The notes under the pieces are model-generated. The model was not told where the DNA came from, ran no database searches, and saw nothing but the letters and a program-made list of their open reading frames with translations. A stretch of DNA of 64,000 bases from Phytophthora quininea (lineage: Eukaryota; Oomycota; Peronosporomycetes; Peronosporales; Peronosporaceae): positions 1 through 64,000 of the forward strand of contig JAAVTG010000477.1 of the NCBI GenBank assembly GCA_011947345.1, written 5' to 3'. How positions within the stretch are numbered: the first letter of the stretch is position 1; every line of letters starts with the position of its first letter. Of the stretch, positions 31,293 to 41,675 are shown one piece after another. The translations under genes were made by a program, and so were the position numbers.

Positions 31293-33591
31293 ATGAAACC
31301 TTTTGCCAAAATAGTTTCGACCCCCAGTCATTCTCCCAAGCCTCCGTTCGCGATGGCGGACCTGTCGACTTCTGCGAATCGGTCTTTATGGACGAAGACC
31401 CGTCAGAAGACCAAGCCAAGTGCCCGTGCTCACCGGAAAGATGTAGTGGTGTTGCCCGTCCTGACTCGGCGTCCAAATAACTACCAGGCCAACGACGTGG
31501 TCGACAACTCACGCGGAACTTCTTTAAACGCGCTACTCGCTTCCCGATTCAATGACAACAATCAAGAGTCTTACAGCAGAAGCCAATTACGAGCCATGGC
31601 CAGCTCCAAAATATTGTCTACCCACAACAGTCAGTCGAGAACGCACAACAAATTGCCATCGAAGACGGAGTTTGCAGAACGGGTCACTCTAGCGCCGCTG
31701 GAACCTGAAAGTGCTAAAAAGACCAACAACCAGCGTCAATTTTTACCTGAAAACCTGCAAGCTGCTATCAACGAAGTGCTGGCCGTACGGACCACAGACC
31801 GATCAACAAGTGAGAGTCTCGACAGCGTCAATGATCGTGGCAATAACAACGCCGATGAAGTCGATGAACCAACACTGTCAAGTGCTAAACTCTCCGGTGG
31901 TAGCAACGTACAGCTACCAAGTCGACGACCCGAATGGCGGCGCTACATCCGCCGCATTATGCTGTCGAGAAGCTTTCGAGGCACGACTTTGGCTCGATAC
32001 CGTCGTCTTGTGGGGATCGTCGCCAGGAAGAACTTGTCTGTTTATCTAGCGGACGCAGCGGAAGGTGTTGTTCAGTATCGTTTGGAATTTCGCAGTGCGG
32101 TTGTGATCCAGAGCATGATACTTCGCTATCTGAAGCACCGTCGACGAGTTAAACAATTGAAAATGGACCAGACGGCACGACGGATTCAAAGTGTCTGGCG
32201 AGGAGCATTAGCGCGTGAACGGCGTCGTCAACTAGCAGAGCAGAAACGTCAGGAGGAGAGCAGGAAGGTGGCTAGTCGTGCCATTCAAAATGCCTACAGA
32301 ACGTATCGGAGCGCTCGCTTGCTGCGAGAACAGAAACTACGTGAACAACAGAAGGTGAGACTGCTGGAGAAAGCTCGTCTCAAACTTCTTGACAAGTACC
32401 AGACTTGGCGGCAACGCAGTAAAAGGATATTGTTGGCCAAGCAGTACCAAGTAACTCCGACGCCATTCAGCTTGAAGACCAAGGCAACGATGCTAACGAA
32501 CCTGTTAAAACTATCCCCGTTCAAGAAGAGATTGCATCGAATGACTCAGATACATACACGGATTCCAACGTGAGTAATACTCTGGATGAATCCTTGGTGG
32601 AATCGCCGAGTCTTTCATCAAATGTGTCTGCTGTGGAGCCAAACTTTACAGGGAATGGAGACACTATTCACACTGGCAATGCGGAGTCTACTCGTGAGAG
32701 TAACGTAGTGGTACCTGTGGACCCCATTCACATTGACATCGCGGAGAAGAAGCAAGAAGCTGCGCACGGCGCGGATGCTGCAGAATCGTGTGAATCCAAC
32801 CGCGTAAGTGTGAACATCGAGGAATGTCCTGAACCGAACCAAGTTATCTACGAAGGTGCACACTATCAAGACACCTGCAACGCCGTGCCAAAAGCACGTT
32901 GTTGTCGCCAAAGTCTGTTGAGGTTGCTGAACATGCGCCTGTGGACGAAAGCGAGTCGGAAAGTGATGCCGAGAATTCAGACGCTCTATCAGAGAACGGC
33001 GAACCTCTTCAAGAAGTTGCCGCCGCGGAGGAATGCGAGCTGAGAGCAACAGAAATCGCTAAACGAATGGCTGCAAGGAAAATCGTTCGGTTGATTCAGA
33101 GCAAAGTGGAGGCCAGCCGCATTACAAGAGCCGCCGCAGCACAAACAATATATCGATTACTACTGCAAACAGTGGAAGCCAAGCGCGTAATGAGACACCA
33201 CGCAGCGTTGGTGATCCAGTGCCGACTTCGATCGCATCAAGCAATGCAGCAGCTAGCGCGTGCTCGTCTCGCAGAATTGAACAGGCTTCGAGCTCAACTG
33301 CAGGCCTCTTGGCATCCACCACTCACTCAGTCTTCGAGTGTGCCAATTGGCGAACAAGTCAACTCTGAGGAAAACGACGCCGATGACTTGGAATCCGACC
33401 TGCACAGCTCCGACCAGACCATCGCAGACGGATATCTCCACCTCCTACCGACTCGAAATGGCCAAGTTCCGCCGGGTGTCCCGATACTGTCGTCCAATGC
33501 TGGCGCTCCATTGCTATCTCTGTGGAAGTGGAGCTGGCCGAGCGAAAAATGGCTGAGCAGCGAGCAATGGCAACTCGACCAGCAAACTTAA
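31293..33591 (+). CDS. IQ-motif (calmodulin-binding) protein
   Basis: About 766 residues with two one-base-short frame changes (near 32470 and 32899). The N-terminal third is Ser/Asn-rich. Several IQ-type motifs follow: AVVIQSMILRYLKHRRRV, ARRIQSVWRGALARERRR, ASRAIQNAYRTYRSARLL and, in the C-terminal part, ALVIQCRLRSHQAMQQL. Other helices are rich in Arg/Lys (KIVRLIQSKVEASRI, AQTIYRLLLQTVEAKRV). IQ motifs bind calmodulin or light chains. There is no myosin motor, so this is an IQ-scaffold of unknown role, possibly cytoskeletal or flagellar. The start could be ATG 31293 or the ATG at 31353. The gene begins only ~30 bp after the segmental copy 3 boundary, so its promoter was probably replaced or disrupted by that event. 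Confidence 0.6.
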
Positions 33592-34032
33592 GTAATATTT
33601 CTAGTCTTTACGTAGTCTTCCAGACTCAACATGGCAATCAGACCGCCGAGGCGACGTAGGAACGCACCACTACAGCTTCAATTACCCAAAACCACCTTCG
33701 TACTGCACCACTACTGAAGAAGTATTCGAATTCCTACTTTGTCATGTTGGACAAGTTCCAAAACTCTTGTTATCGTTATCGCGAGCATTCATCCTCGCTG
33801 TTGTCTTGGTTTGCTGGGCTTTCAAGTTGATCGTGACCGCCGACACGATTGGTTTGAGGCTTGCACTCGAGCTCACTTCGATGTGCAGCGCATCCAATCG
33901 CCGGCAATGCATAGAGGTGGCGATCAGCAGCCATGGACCAGTGACAGCGCGAAAGAGGGCGGCCAGGGCTCCGGTTCTCACAACCAGAAGCTCCAGTTCC
34001 CAGTCATCCGTTTCGATCCCAACCTCAAGTCG
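33592..34032. other. Intergenic stretch before the bZIP-START cluster
   Basis: The frame of the next gene stays open upstream to about 33739, but homology with the two following paralogues begins only at ATG 34033. I therefore treat this as leader or promoter DNA. Confidence 0.4.
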
Positions 34033-35358
34033 ATGGAGTCGCTCTTGGCCCCCATTCGCGACCAGGACCCCGGATTCACGGTGGCGGCGGTCGACAGTCG
34101 ACTGCTGAGCCCCAAGAAGAAGAACCGACCGTTTACGGTGGAAGAGCGGCGTGCGCGCCATCGGGAGAGCATGCAGCGTCGCCGTATGGCGGAGAAACGC
34201 AGCATCGAGGTGAAGCGCGTCGAGGTGGAACGCCTGACCCGCGAGCTCGAGAATGCCATTGTGAGACTTTCGGAACAGCTCAAACTACGGCAGAATGAAG
34301 ATGACCAAGTGGTCGCTGCTGTTCAGGATGGCTGGGGTGGCCAAAGCACGGCGGCCAAGATTGTCCAGCAACGATACTTGAGCTTGGTGCTGGAGCAAGG
34401 CTCCATCACTGCCGAGAACTGCAAACTGACCGAGAGGTTCAAAGAATGGCAGAAGTTCATGAAGTTGTTGGGCTTGGAGCACGATCGGCTGAACAAGGAG
34501 AAGAGTACGGACACCAAGCTGCTCATGGACGTGGAAGAAGAAGGTCGCTGGGTCACCTTCTCGGAAGATGAGCCGGTGGTGTTCTACCAACCGCTGGAGA
34601 GGAACAAGTGCCAGGAATTGGCGTTTGTCGGCTACCAGAAGATGCAGGAGGTGCTGAGAGGACCTGGAGCTCGTATAGTCCACGATGAAGAGTTTGGATG
34701 GAAAGTTTTCTTCTCGAAACACGAGGAGGACACGATGGACGACCATCAAGTTCGTATTCAACATCGATTCACCAAGAGGATCAACGTCATCAAGGCTGGA
34801 GGAGGTCGCATCACGGTCGACTCGCTGGCCAGCGCGACGTGGAAGATCTTCAACTCGCCGCAGCTCTACAATCAAATGTATCGAGGACCGAGGACGTCTC
34901 GGGTCATGCAGCAGGTTGATACGCATACGTGCGTCATGATGAGGACGTATCCCGACGTGAACGGTGTCATGCGTATGCGTTGCGTCAGTCTCATTGTGAG
35001 GGTGGAGGACTGCGTGTTGGACGCTATCGACGACGCCACAAAGGACGACTACACGCGACGTCGAGTGACCATCTTGAACTCGATCCTGGACCCGGACCAG
35101 TGCTTCCCTCGTGGCAATGCCAACACCTCGAGCACGACACCGGAGTGGACCAAAGAAGGCATGGACTACATTTCCTTCACCGAGACGGACGAGAAGGACT
35201 ACATCGACATTGAATATGGCGGACTCGTGAACGTGACGAAGGAAGTGGCGGCCAGCAAATGTGTGCCGCTCATCGTTATGAGCATGGGCGAGGGCTTGAT
35301 GCGATGGGAGCAGCTACTTCCTTGCTGCTGGAAGGCTGTCATCCCCATCTCGTTGTAA
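34033..35358 (+). CDS. bZIP-like/START-like protein, member 1
   Basis: 441 residues. ATG 34033 was chosen because members 2 and 3 start at the same place (MESLLAP, METLEPL, MESVEPV). The basic region, residues ~38-56 (RRARHRESMQRRRMAEKRS), has His43 where bZIP proteins carry the invariant Asn, with Arg51 eight residues on. A heptad coil follows (VKRVEVERLTRELENAI), then a second coil (YLSLVLEQGSITAEN). From ~residue 170 there is a START-like domain (EPVVFYQPLERNKCQELAF, FGWKVFFSKHEED, VRIQHRFTKRI, VDTHTCVMMRTYPDVNG, RWEQLLP). Family knowledge suggests a nuclear regulator with a lipid- or ligand-binding C-terminus; that is inferred. Members 1-3 form a tandem subgroup. Confidence 0.75.
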   Translation: MESLLAPIRDQDPGFTVAAVDSRLLSPKKKNRPFTVEERRARHRESMQRRRMAEKRSIEVKRVEVERLTRELENAIVRLSEQLKLRQNEDDQVVAAVQDGWGGQSTAAKIVQQRYLSLVLEQGSITAENCKLTERFKEWQKFMKLLGLEHDRLNKEKSTDTKLLMDVEEEGRWVTFSEDEPVVFYQPLERNKCQELAFVGYQKMQEVLRGPGARIVHDEEFGWKVFFSKHEEDTMDDHQVRIQHRFTKRINVIKAGGGRITVDSLASATWKIFNSPQLYNQMYRGPRTSRVMQQVDTHTCVMMRTYPDVNGVMRMRCVSLIVRVEDCVLDAIDDATKDDYTRRRVTILNSILDPDQCFPRGNANTSSTTPEWTKEGMDYISFTETDEKDYIDIEYGGLVNVTKEVAASKCVPLIVMSMGEGLMRWEQLLPCCWKAVIPISL

Positions 35359-36273
35359 GTTTCCCTCCAGCTCCATCATTTATTTCGACATCCCCCAGTA
35401 CTCTTGAGACCAGACAAGTGGAGTGAAGAGCCGACCTGCATGGTCTCCTGTAAAGTACCGATGACCTTCTATTCTACACAGCGACGTCGGGATCGAAGCT
35501 GTTGCTCGGCATCCATAACAACAAAAATGAAGACAGAAGTTTGACATGTTCCTCACAGCTTCCGACTAAAACCGAGCTGGGTGGGTCTCTCGTTTCGATG
35601 TCTGCAGTCCCAGCTCACAAGGATGCACAGCCGGATGGCTCTATGCTGCGAACTTCTCGCTTGTTGTCGAGTCATGCCGACCAGTTCAAGTAGGAATCCA
35701 CCTTGCCACAAAGACGCCAATGTGTGCGCTCTTAATGATCTCGCCGCAATCCCCATGCAGCGGAATGAGCTCATTGACGACCCATTTCTGCTTGGTGTTC
35801 ACCCAAGCAGCGAGCACTCACTCCATGTCGACTGTGGTAATTGTTGCTCGACTCATTTCGTGTGAACCACCACCAAAGTCGGTGGTTTGGCTTGACTTGA
35901 TCCCCAGGCAAAACCCAACAAAACCTTGAGACAGCAGACGTGCATTTGCTGCATGACTAGCAGGCAGGTGCGTTTCTCGTCGATTTGTCGGTCCCGCTGG
36001 AAACGCCCAAGCAACCGTCTCGATCCTCTGGAGCCGCAGCGACAAGTGGGAAGCTTTGGATCGTCATTGCCGATTGGTGTTTGGAGTGTGGAGACACGAA
36101 GCACCACCGGCGTGTGGAGGCCCCTACAAACGTCAGCCTGGTCGACTACCTCCTCTACATAGACGCGAAAATGGTTGTGGACCATCATCAAGCTCTCGCT
36201 TGGCGCGCAATGCGGACGGAATCTGCTTGGAGTCGGTCTCTTCTTCAGAATCGTACGTGCCAAGTCGGCGACA
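35359..36273. other. Intergenic stretch between cluster members 1 and 2
   Basis: About 0.9 kb. Shadow frames only; no gene or remnant recognised. Confidence 0.4.
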
Positions 36274-37625
36274 ATGGAGACCCTAGAACCGCTGCTGGCT
36301 ATCGACCTCGAGCTGTCACCGGTGAAGTCGACCAAGCCGCAGACCAAATCCGCCATGAGTCCGCCAGTAAAGAGCCGCCGACTGTCGGCTGAAGTCCGTC
36401 GAGCGCGCCATCGAGAGCGTATGCAACGCATGCGGATGGCCGAGAAGAAAAGTATCGAGGTCAAGAGAGTCGAGGTCGACCGTCTCGCTCGTGAATTGGA
36501 GCTCGCTATTAAAGAGTTATCGACCCGACAAAGTGGCGGGGACAAAGGTCAAGGCGTCGACGAGTTTCCCGACGATGTCAAAAGCGACGGTGAAGACACT
36601 AAGGAGGCAGCGAACGTCGTGCAGCAACGTTATCTGAGTCTTGTACTGCAGCAAGAAACAATCACTGAGGAGAACCGACGACTGACGGAGAGATTCAAAG
36701 AGTGGCAGAAGTTCGCCAAACTGCTGGGGTGGAGCACGACCGACTCCCGAAGTTTGGCGCTTCCCACAGTCTCACGTCCGACCTCATGTTGCAAGACGGC
36801 GACGGGGGCCATTGGGTCGCCTTCTCGGACGACGAGCCCGTCATCTTCTACGAGCCGATCGAGCTGACTCGGTGTCAGGAGTTGGCCTTCAACGGCTACC
36901 AAAATCTGCAAGAAATGTTGCGTGGTCCGGGAGCTCGCTCCGTGCACGACGAAGGTTTCGGCTGGAACGTCCACTTCTCGATCCATGAAGAAGGCTCAGT
37001 AGACACACGACAACTTCGGGTGCAGCACCGCTTTACCAAGAGAATCAGCGTCATGAAACCTGGTGGCGGTCGTATCACTGCAGACTCGCTGGCGGATGCT
37101 ACGTGGCAGATCCTCAACACCCCAGAGCTGTACAGTCAAATGTATCGCACTCCACGAGCGTCTCGAGTCATGCAGTACGTGGATGCACATACGTGTATTA
37201 TGATGCGGACGTATCCAGACGAATACGCGCAGATGCGGATGAGATCCGTCAGTTTGATCGTACGTGTGGAAGACTGCGTAGTGGACTCGACCACGGACTT
37301 GCTGGGGCTCGTATGGGGCAACGACACTCGCCGTCGAGTCACCATTTTGACAAACTTCTTGGACCCAGACCAATTCTTTCCCCATGCAAGTACACACGCA
37401 GAGAACCCGACGGCCAAGTGGATGAGGGAAGGCAGTGAGTACATTTCGTTCACGGAGATTGAGGACGAAGATTGCATCGATGTAGAGTACGGCGGACTGC
37501 TGAATGTGGGGAGCGAGACGGCGGCGTGCAAAGGTGTCCCCCTCATTGTCATGGGCATGGGCGAAGCGCTAGTCAGATGGGAGCAACTTTTACCGTGTAC
37601 GTGGAGAAACGATATCCCAAAGTAA
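36274..37625 (+). CDS. bZIP-like/START-like protein, member 2
   Basis: About 450 residues. The basic region RRARHRERMQRMRMAEKKS again has His at the Asn position. Coil VKRVEVDRLARELELAI, second coil YLSLVLQQETITEENRR. START-like part: EPVIFYEPIELTRCQELAF, FGWNVHFSIHEEG, RVQHRFTKRIS, VDAHTCIMMRTYPDEY, DEDCIDVEYGG, RWEQLLP. One base is missing at the G4 run 36726-36729 (LLG then VEHD). Apart from that the reading is continuous and closely parallels members 1 and 3, so the gene is probably intact. Confidence 0.75.
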
Positions 37626-38076
37626 TTCAATAATGTGTATGTTTGTCGTTGTTTGGCGGCTAGAATGCCATGGACTCGATCCAGTAAGCGCCAAAACACA
37701 TTCCAAGCTCAGACGAGACCACAGTCTCTGATGGATTTGGTGGTACAGGGACGATTTTACAGTAATTGAACACCAACGTTGAAGAACAAGACCTCGAGGA
37801 TGATCTCGACTGCATTGGAGAATCCGAATACTCTGATGAGCGTTTGCTTCCAGTTCGAATGGTGCAGACTGTTGTCGACACTTCCTCTACAGTTAAACGG
37901 CTTACATTTATACAGCTGACTCACCTCTGCCGCCAATTATACTACGTACAGTATGTGAAACGTATCACAGTTATCTGCCAAGACGATTTCAAATCATTAG
38001 ACCTTTGATCTGTATGCAACTTGTCTCCATCCAGCACACAATTCAGACGCAAAAGTGTTGCAAGTTTCTATTGCGC
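37626..38076. other. Intergenic stretch between cluster members 2 and 3
   Basis: About 450 bp without recognisable genes; AT-rich in its second half. Confidence 0.4.
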
Positions 38077-39462
38077 ATGGAGAGCGTGGAGCCGGTGGAC
38101 GCGGGGCTCTCTCCGGTGCAGAAGAAGCCCAGCCAGGATGACGAAGACAAGAACTCGGTGAGTCCGCAGGTGAAGAGCCGCCGACTGCCGCCCGAAGTGC
38201 GCAAGGCGAGACATCGCGACCGGATGCAGCGCATGCGACTGGCTGAAAAGCGCAGCCTCGAAGTCAAGCGGTTGGAGGTCGAACGGCTCACAATTGAGCT
38301 GGAAAATGCCATTAAAAAGTTGTCAAAGCAAGTCGAGCAGCGTCAAAGTGAAGGGGAAGGGATCGAAGCCTTCCCCATGCTGGACGAGGTCGACCAAGCC
38401 GACCATCACTGGGAGGGACAGAGCACAGCAGCGAGACTAGTACAGCAACGGTATTTAAGCCTAGTACTTCAACAGGAAACGATTACCGAGGAGAACCGAC
38501 GACTGACCGAGAGGTTCCGAGAATGGCAGCAGTTTATGAAGATCTTGGGCGTCGAGCACGACAAACTGCCGAAAGATGGCGATGGCGAACGCAGTGAGGA
38601 CGAGCTGGAGATGCACGAGGGAGCAGAAGGACGGTGGGTGGTCTTTTCAGACGAAGAACCGGTGATTTTCTACCAGCCTTTGCAGCGAGCGAAATGCCAC
38701 GAGTTGGCGTTCATCCACTACCAGAAAATGCAGGAGATGCTGCAAGGCCCTGGCGCACGGAAACTACATGGAGAAGCTTTTGGATGGAAAGTGTATTTCT
38801 CCTTCTATGAGGAAGCAGTGACGGACGAACTAAAAGTGCGTATGCAGCATCGATTTAATAAGCGCATTAGTAGTGTAGCAGACGATGGCGTTCGAGTCAC
38901 GGGGGATACGCTGGCCAGTGTGTCGTGGAGGATTTTCAGCACACCGGAGCTCTATAGCCAGCTGTACCGCAGCTCGATGGTCTCTCGAATCATGCAGAAC
39001 GTCGACGCACATACGTGTGTCATGATGCGCACGTATCCGGACGAGAACGCCGTCATGTCCAAGCGGTTTGTGAGTCTGGTGGTGCAGGTGCAAGACTGCG
39101 TGATCGACTCGACGCCGGACCCGATGGATCAGCTGGGCCTCTCGTGGAGCAATAAGACCCGCAGGAGAGTGACGATCTTGAGCTCCATCTTGAACCCAGA
39201 CTTGTGCTTCCCTAAAGGCAGCACCGACGCCCCCAACTCATCGGCCCAGTGGATGAGAGACGGCTTTGGCTACCTTTCGTTCACGGAGATTGACGACGAA
39301 GACTGTATCGAAATTGAATACGGCGGGTCGACAATTGTAGGTTCAGAGACTGCAGCGTGTACTGGACTCCCGTTTGTCGCTATGAATATGGGAGAAGCGC
39401 TGGTTCGATGGGAACAGCTCGTCACCTCCACACGGACGCTCTCCGAGACGGAACGATCGTAA
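38077..39462 (+). CDS. bZIP-like/START-like protein, member 3
   Basis: 461 residues, one continuous frame from ATG 38077. Basic region RKARHRDRMQRMRLAEKRS (His at the Asn position) and coil VKRLEVERLTIELENAIKK. The second coil YLSLVLQQETITEENRR is identical to member 2. START-like domain: EPVIFYQPLQRAKCHELAF, FGWKVYFSFYEE, VRMQHRFNKRIS, VDAHTCVMMRTYPDENA, DEDCIEIEYGG, RWEQLVT. It is the longest uninterrupted member of the tandem subgroup. The frame is open further upstream to 38005, but homology starts at MESVEP. Confidence 0.8.
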   Translation: MESVEPVDAGLSPVQKKPSQDDEDKNSVSPQVKSRRLPPEVRKARHRDRMQRMRLAEKRSLEVKRLEVERLTIELENAIKKLSKQVEQRQSEGEGIEAFPMLDEVDQADHHWEGQSTAARLVQQRYLSLVLQQETITEENRRLTERFREWQQFMKILGVEHDKLPKDGDGERSEDELEMHEGAEGRWVVFSDEEPVIFYQPLQRAKCHELAFIHYQKMQEMLQGPGARKLHGEAFGWKVYFSFYEEAVTDELKVRMQHRFNKRISSVADDGVRVTGDTLASVSWRIFSTPELYSQLYRSSMVSRIMQNVDAHTCVMMRTYPDENAVMSKRFVSLVVQVQDCVIDSTPDPMDQLGLSWSNKTRRRVTILSSILNPDLCFPKGSTDAPNSSAQWMRDGFGYLSFTEIDDEDCIEIEYGGSTIVGSETAACTGLPFVAMNMGEALVRWEQLVTSTRTLSETERS

Positions 39463-39669
39463 AATAAAGATACTTTATACACTACAACGAGTTTGCCATA
39501 TCCTTTTAAATGAGTGTTCGGTCCATAATAAACGCACATGAGCAATCGCACACGTCGCACAAACGTTATCAGGTGACAGCCAATGAGATAGTGTCGCCCA
39601 TCGTCCATCCTACAGTACAATCTGTCTGCTTGGTTAAAGGTCGCTTTTGGACCTCCAGTTAGAAATATC

Positions 39670-39860
39670 AAGACAGCCCTCAAATGATCTCCATGCTTGC
39701 ACTTGCCCGCCCGCGTTCGACAGCAAGTTTCAATGGTTTACTGCCTCTGTATGGACGGGAAGTCTGCCGATGAGATGACGTCGGCCCCGAGACTAATCAG
39801 AGCCAGCAGACTGACGTCAGTGTGCTCGCTACGGTCAAAAAGGCCACAGGATGGTCTCCG
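39670..39860 (-). pseudogene. Ankyrin-repeat remnant
   Basis: The minus strand encodes one ankyrin-like unit split over two frames: TDVSLLALISLGADVISSAD, then KPLKLAVERGRASASMEII. The G-A-D...P-L-x-x-A-V-E-x-G pattern is canonical. A stop lies between the halves and another directly after. It is a small relic in the otherwise empty ~570 bp gap between members 3 and 4. Confidence 0.35.
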
Positions 39861-40030
39861 CAATCACTCGCAGCAAAAGACCCGCGAAATGGCACAACAA
39901 AAACACGACTGTGCGAAACGGTGGGTGGACGATGGGATTGCTAGGTGCAATCCCTTTAAGGCAAGCGTTCCTCTCCACTCGCGCTTCAGTCGACGAGCTC
40001 ACAAGGAGGTTATAAGACCAGACCGTCGCC

Positions 40031-41266
40031 ATGAGCTCTCCATTCCAGATGGAGCCTCTGTATGACGAGGAAGTGCGGATAGAAGACGTGGGGCTGGACA
40101 GGCAGCAACAACTGGACGAAGCCAAAGCGGCTCGAAGGCGACAGCGACATAAGGAGGTGGTGGCTCGTTCCAGGCAGAAACACAAGGCCAGCGCGGCGGC
40201 GATTCAGCAACAAGAAGCGCGTTTGGGTCGCCAGCTGCATGAGCTGTTAGAGCAGGCAGGACACGCCGTCACGGCTGGACAGAGCGCTGAAAGCCATCAA
40301 GGTGAGGAACAGCTGCAGCACAAGTATGCTGAGCAGGTGGCCATGCAGGAGCGGATCCGCTTGGAGAACAAGGAGCTGCAGCGGAGGATCGAAGACCACA
40401 TGAAACTGTGCGAGGCGATCGAAAAAGAGATGGCGACGTCGGACAGCGACAACAGCGAGTGTTCGCAGACGCAACTGCGTCCTGCAGGACGACAACCCAG
40501 CGGCAGTGGTTCCTGGATCTTCTTCGAGGACGACGATGACCCGTTCTACTTTGTGCCACTCTCGGAGAACAACTGCCAGGAGATCATGCGCACGGTATTC
40601 CAACGCATGATGAGCTTGTACTCGGAGTTTGAACAGCGCCGGATCCGCACGTCCGAGTTGGAATTCTTTGGCTGGAAAGTGCAGAGGCCGTTGGACGCTG
40701 AGCCGAAAGTGCTGCGCTTCCAATTTACTAAGACGGTGCGCTGTGTGAACGACACGATGGACTCGATCATCAATCGCACGTGGGACGCGTTCCACGACCC
40801 CAAGAAGTTCGCTAGCATCTACAGTACACCCGTCGTCACGCGTGTGATCCAGCGCGTGACGGGTGATATGACTGTGCTCATTCAGAATGCACCGGTGCAA
40901 TCCGGACGAGAGCGGAATATCCGTTACTTTAACATCCTCGCTCGTGTACGTGGCGTCAATGAAAAGCACGAGCGCGTCGTCGCTCTACTTAAGACGATTG
41001 TCAATCCAACGGACTGTCAGGGGGCAGGAGAAGTCATCCCCCAGCTGCATGAGATCGAGTGGATGAAGCGGGGTATCTCCTATCTCTTGTTGACGGAGGA
41101 GCCGTCAGCGACACCGGAACAAAATGTACGTAGGATTCGTCTGCACTACGGCTGCGACTACGAGTGCGTAAGTGAAGAACACGCGCGCTACTTGATGGTC
41201 GAAGTGCTAGGCATTGCATGTCGATGGGAGCAGCTCATCATGCCATCACACTGCCTAACGTTTTGA
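40031..41266 (+). CDS. bZIP-like/START-like protein, member 4
   Basis: 411 residues, uninterrupted. This is a divergent member. Basic region RRRQRHKEVVARSRQKHKA has His at the Asn position but Val instead of the usual Met four residues on. It has a Gln-rich coil (QQQEARLGRQLHELLEQ) and a second coil (RIRLENKELQRRIEDHM). START-like part: DPFYFVPLSENNCQEIMR, FGWKVQRPLDAEPKVLRF, TFHDP-like DAFHDPKKFASIYSTP, MKRGISYLLLTEE, CRWEQLIMP. A short start context with Kozak-like gccatgag precedes it. Confidence 0.75.
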   Translation: MSSPFQMEPLYDEEVRIEDVGLDRQQQLDEAKAARRRQRHKEVVARSRQKHKASAAAIQQQEARLGRQLHELLEQAGHAVTAGQSAESHQGEEQLQHKYAEQVAMQERIRLENKELQRRIEDHMKLCEAIEKEMATSDSDNSECSQTQLRPAGRQPSGSGSWIFFEDDDDPFYFVPLSENNCQEIMRTVFQRMMSLYSEFEQRRIRTSELEFFGWKVQRPLDAEPKVLRFQFTKTVRCVNDTMDSIINRTWDAFHDPKKFASIYSTPVVTRVIQRVTGDMTVLIQNAPVQSGRERNIRYFNILARVRGVNEKHERVVALLKTIVNPTDCQGAGEVIPQLHEIEWMKRGISYLLLTEEPSATPEQNVRRIRLHYGCDYECVSEEHARYLMVEVLGIACRWEQLIMPSHCLTF

Positions 41267-41675
41267 AGCAATAGAACTCGACTTGGGAGAACGTCAAGGA
41301 GAGACTGGGAGAGGGACGTAAAAGCCCAACCACAGGCTTCGTGGTCGTGCCGCAGCGACATGATCTAATACCTGCCTGCCAACACTCGTCGTGAGTCAGC
41401 GGCAAAGATTGCCATGGCCTCCCAGCCTGCCACTCTTTGACCAGCAACCGGCTTCCTGGTCTGACTCCCTCATATCGGAGCTTCACGACCTGACGACAAG
41501 TTCCAGACGCCACGTCCGACTCGCCCGATCCGATCCGCGTCCTCCGGCTCGCCAAAACTTCCAGCGCTTAGCTGGATCTCGATACAGGACGTCCGCCACC
41601 TGACTACATACTGTAAGACCAGCTGGGGGCGACAAGTCTCTCCCAGCGTCACCTCAGTCTCAAATACGACGCTGG

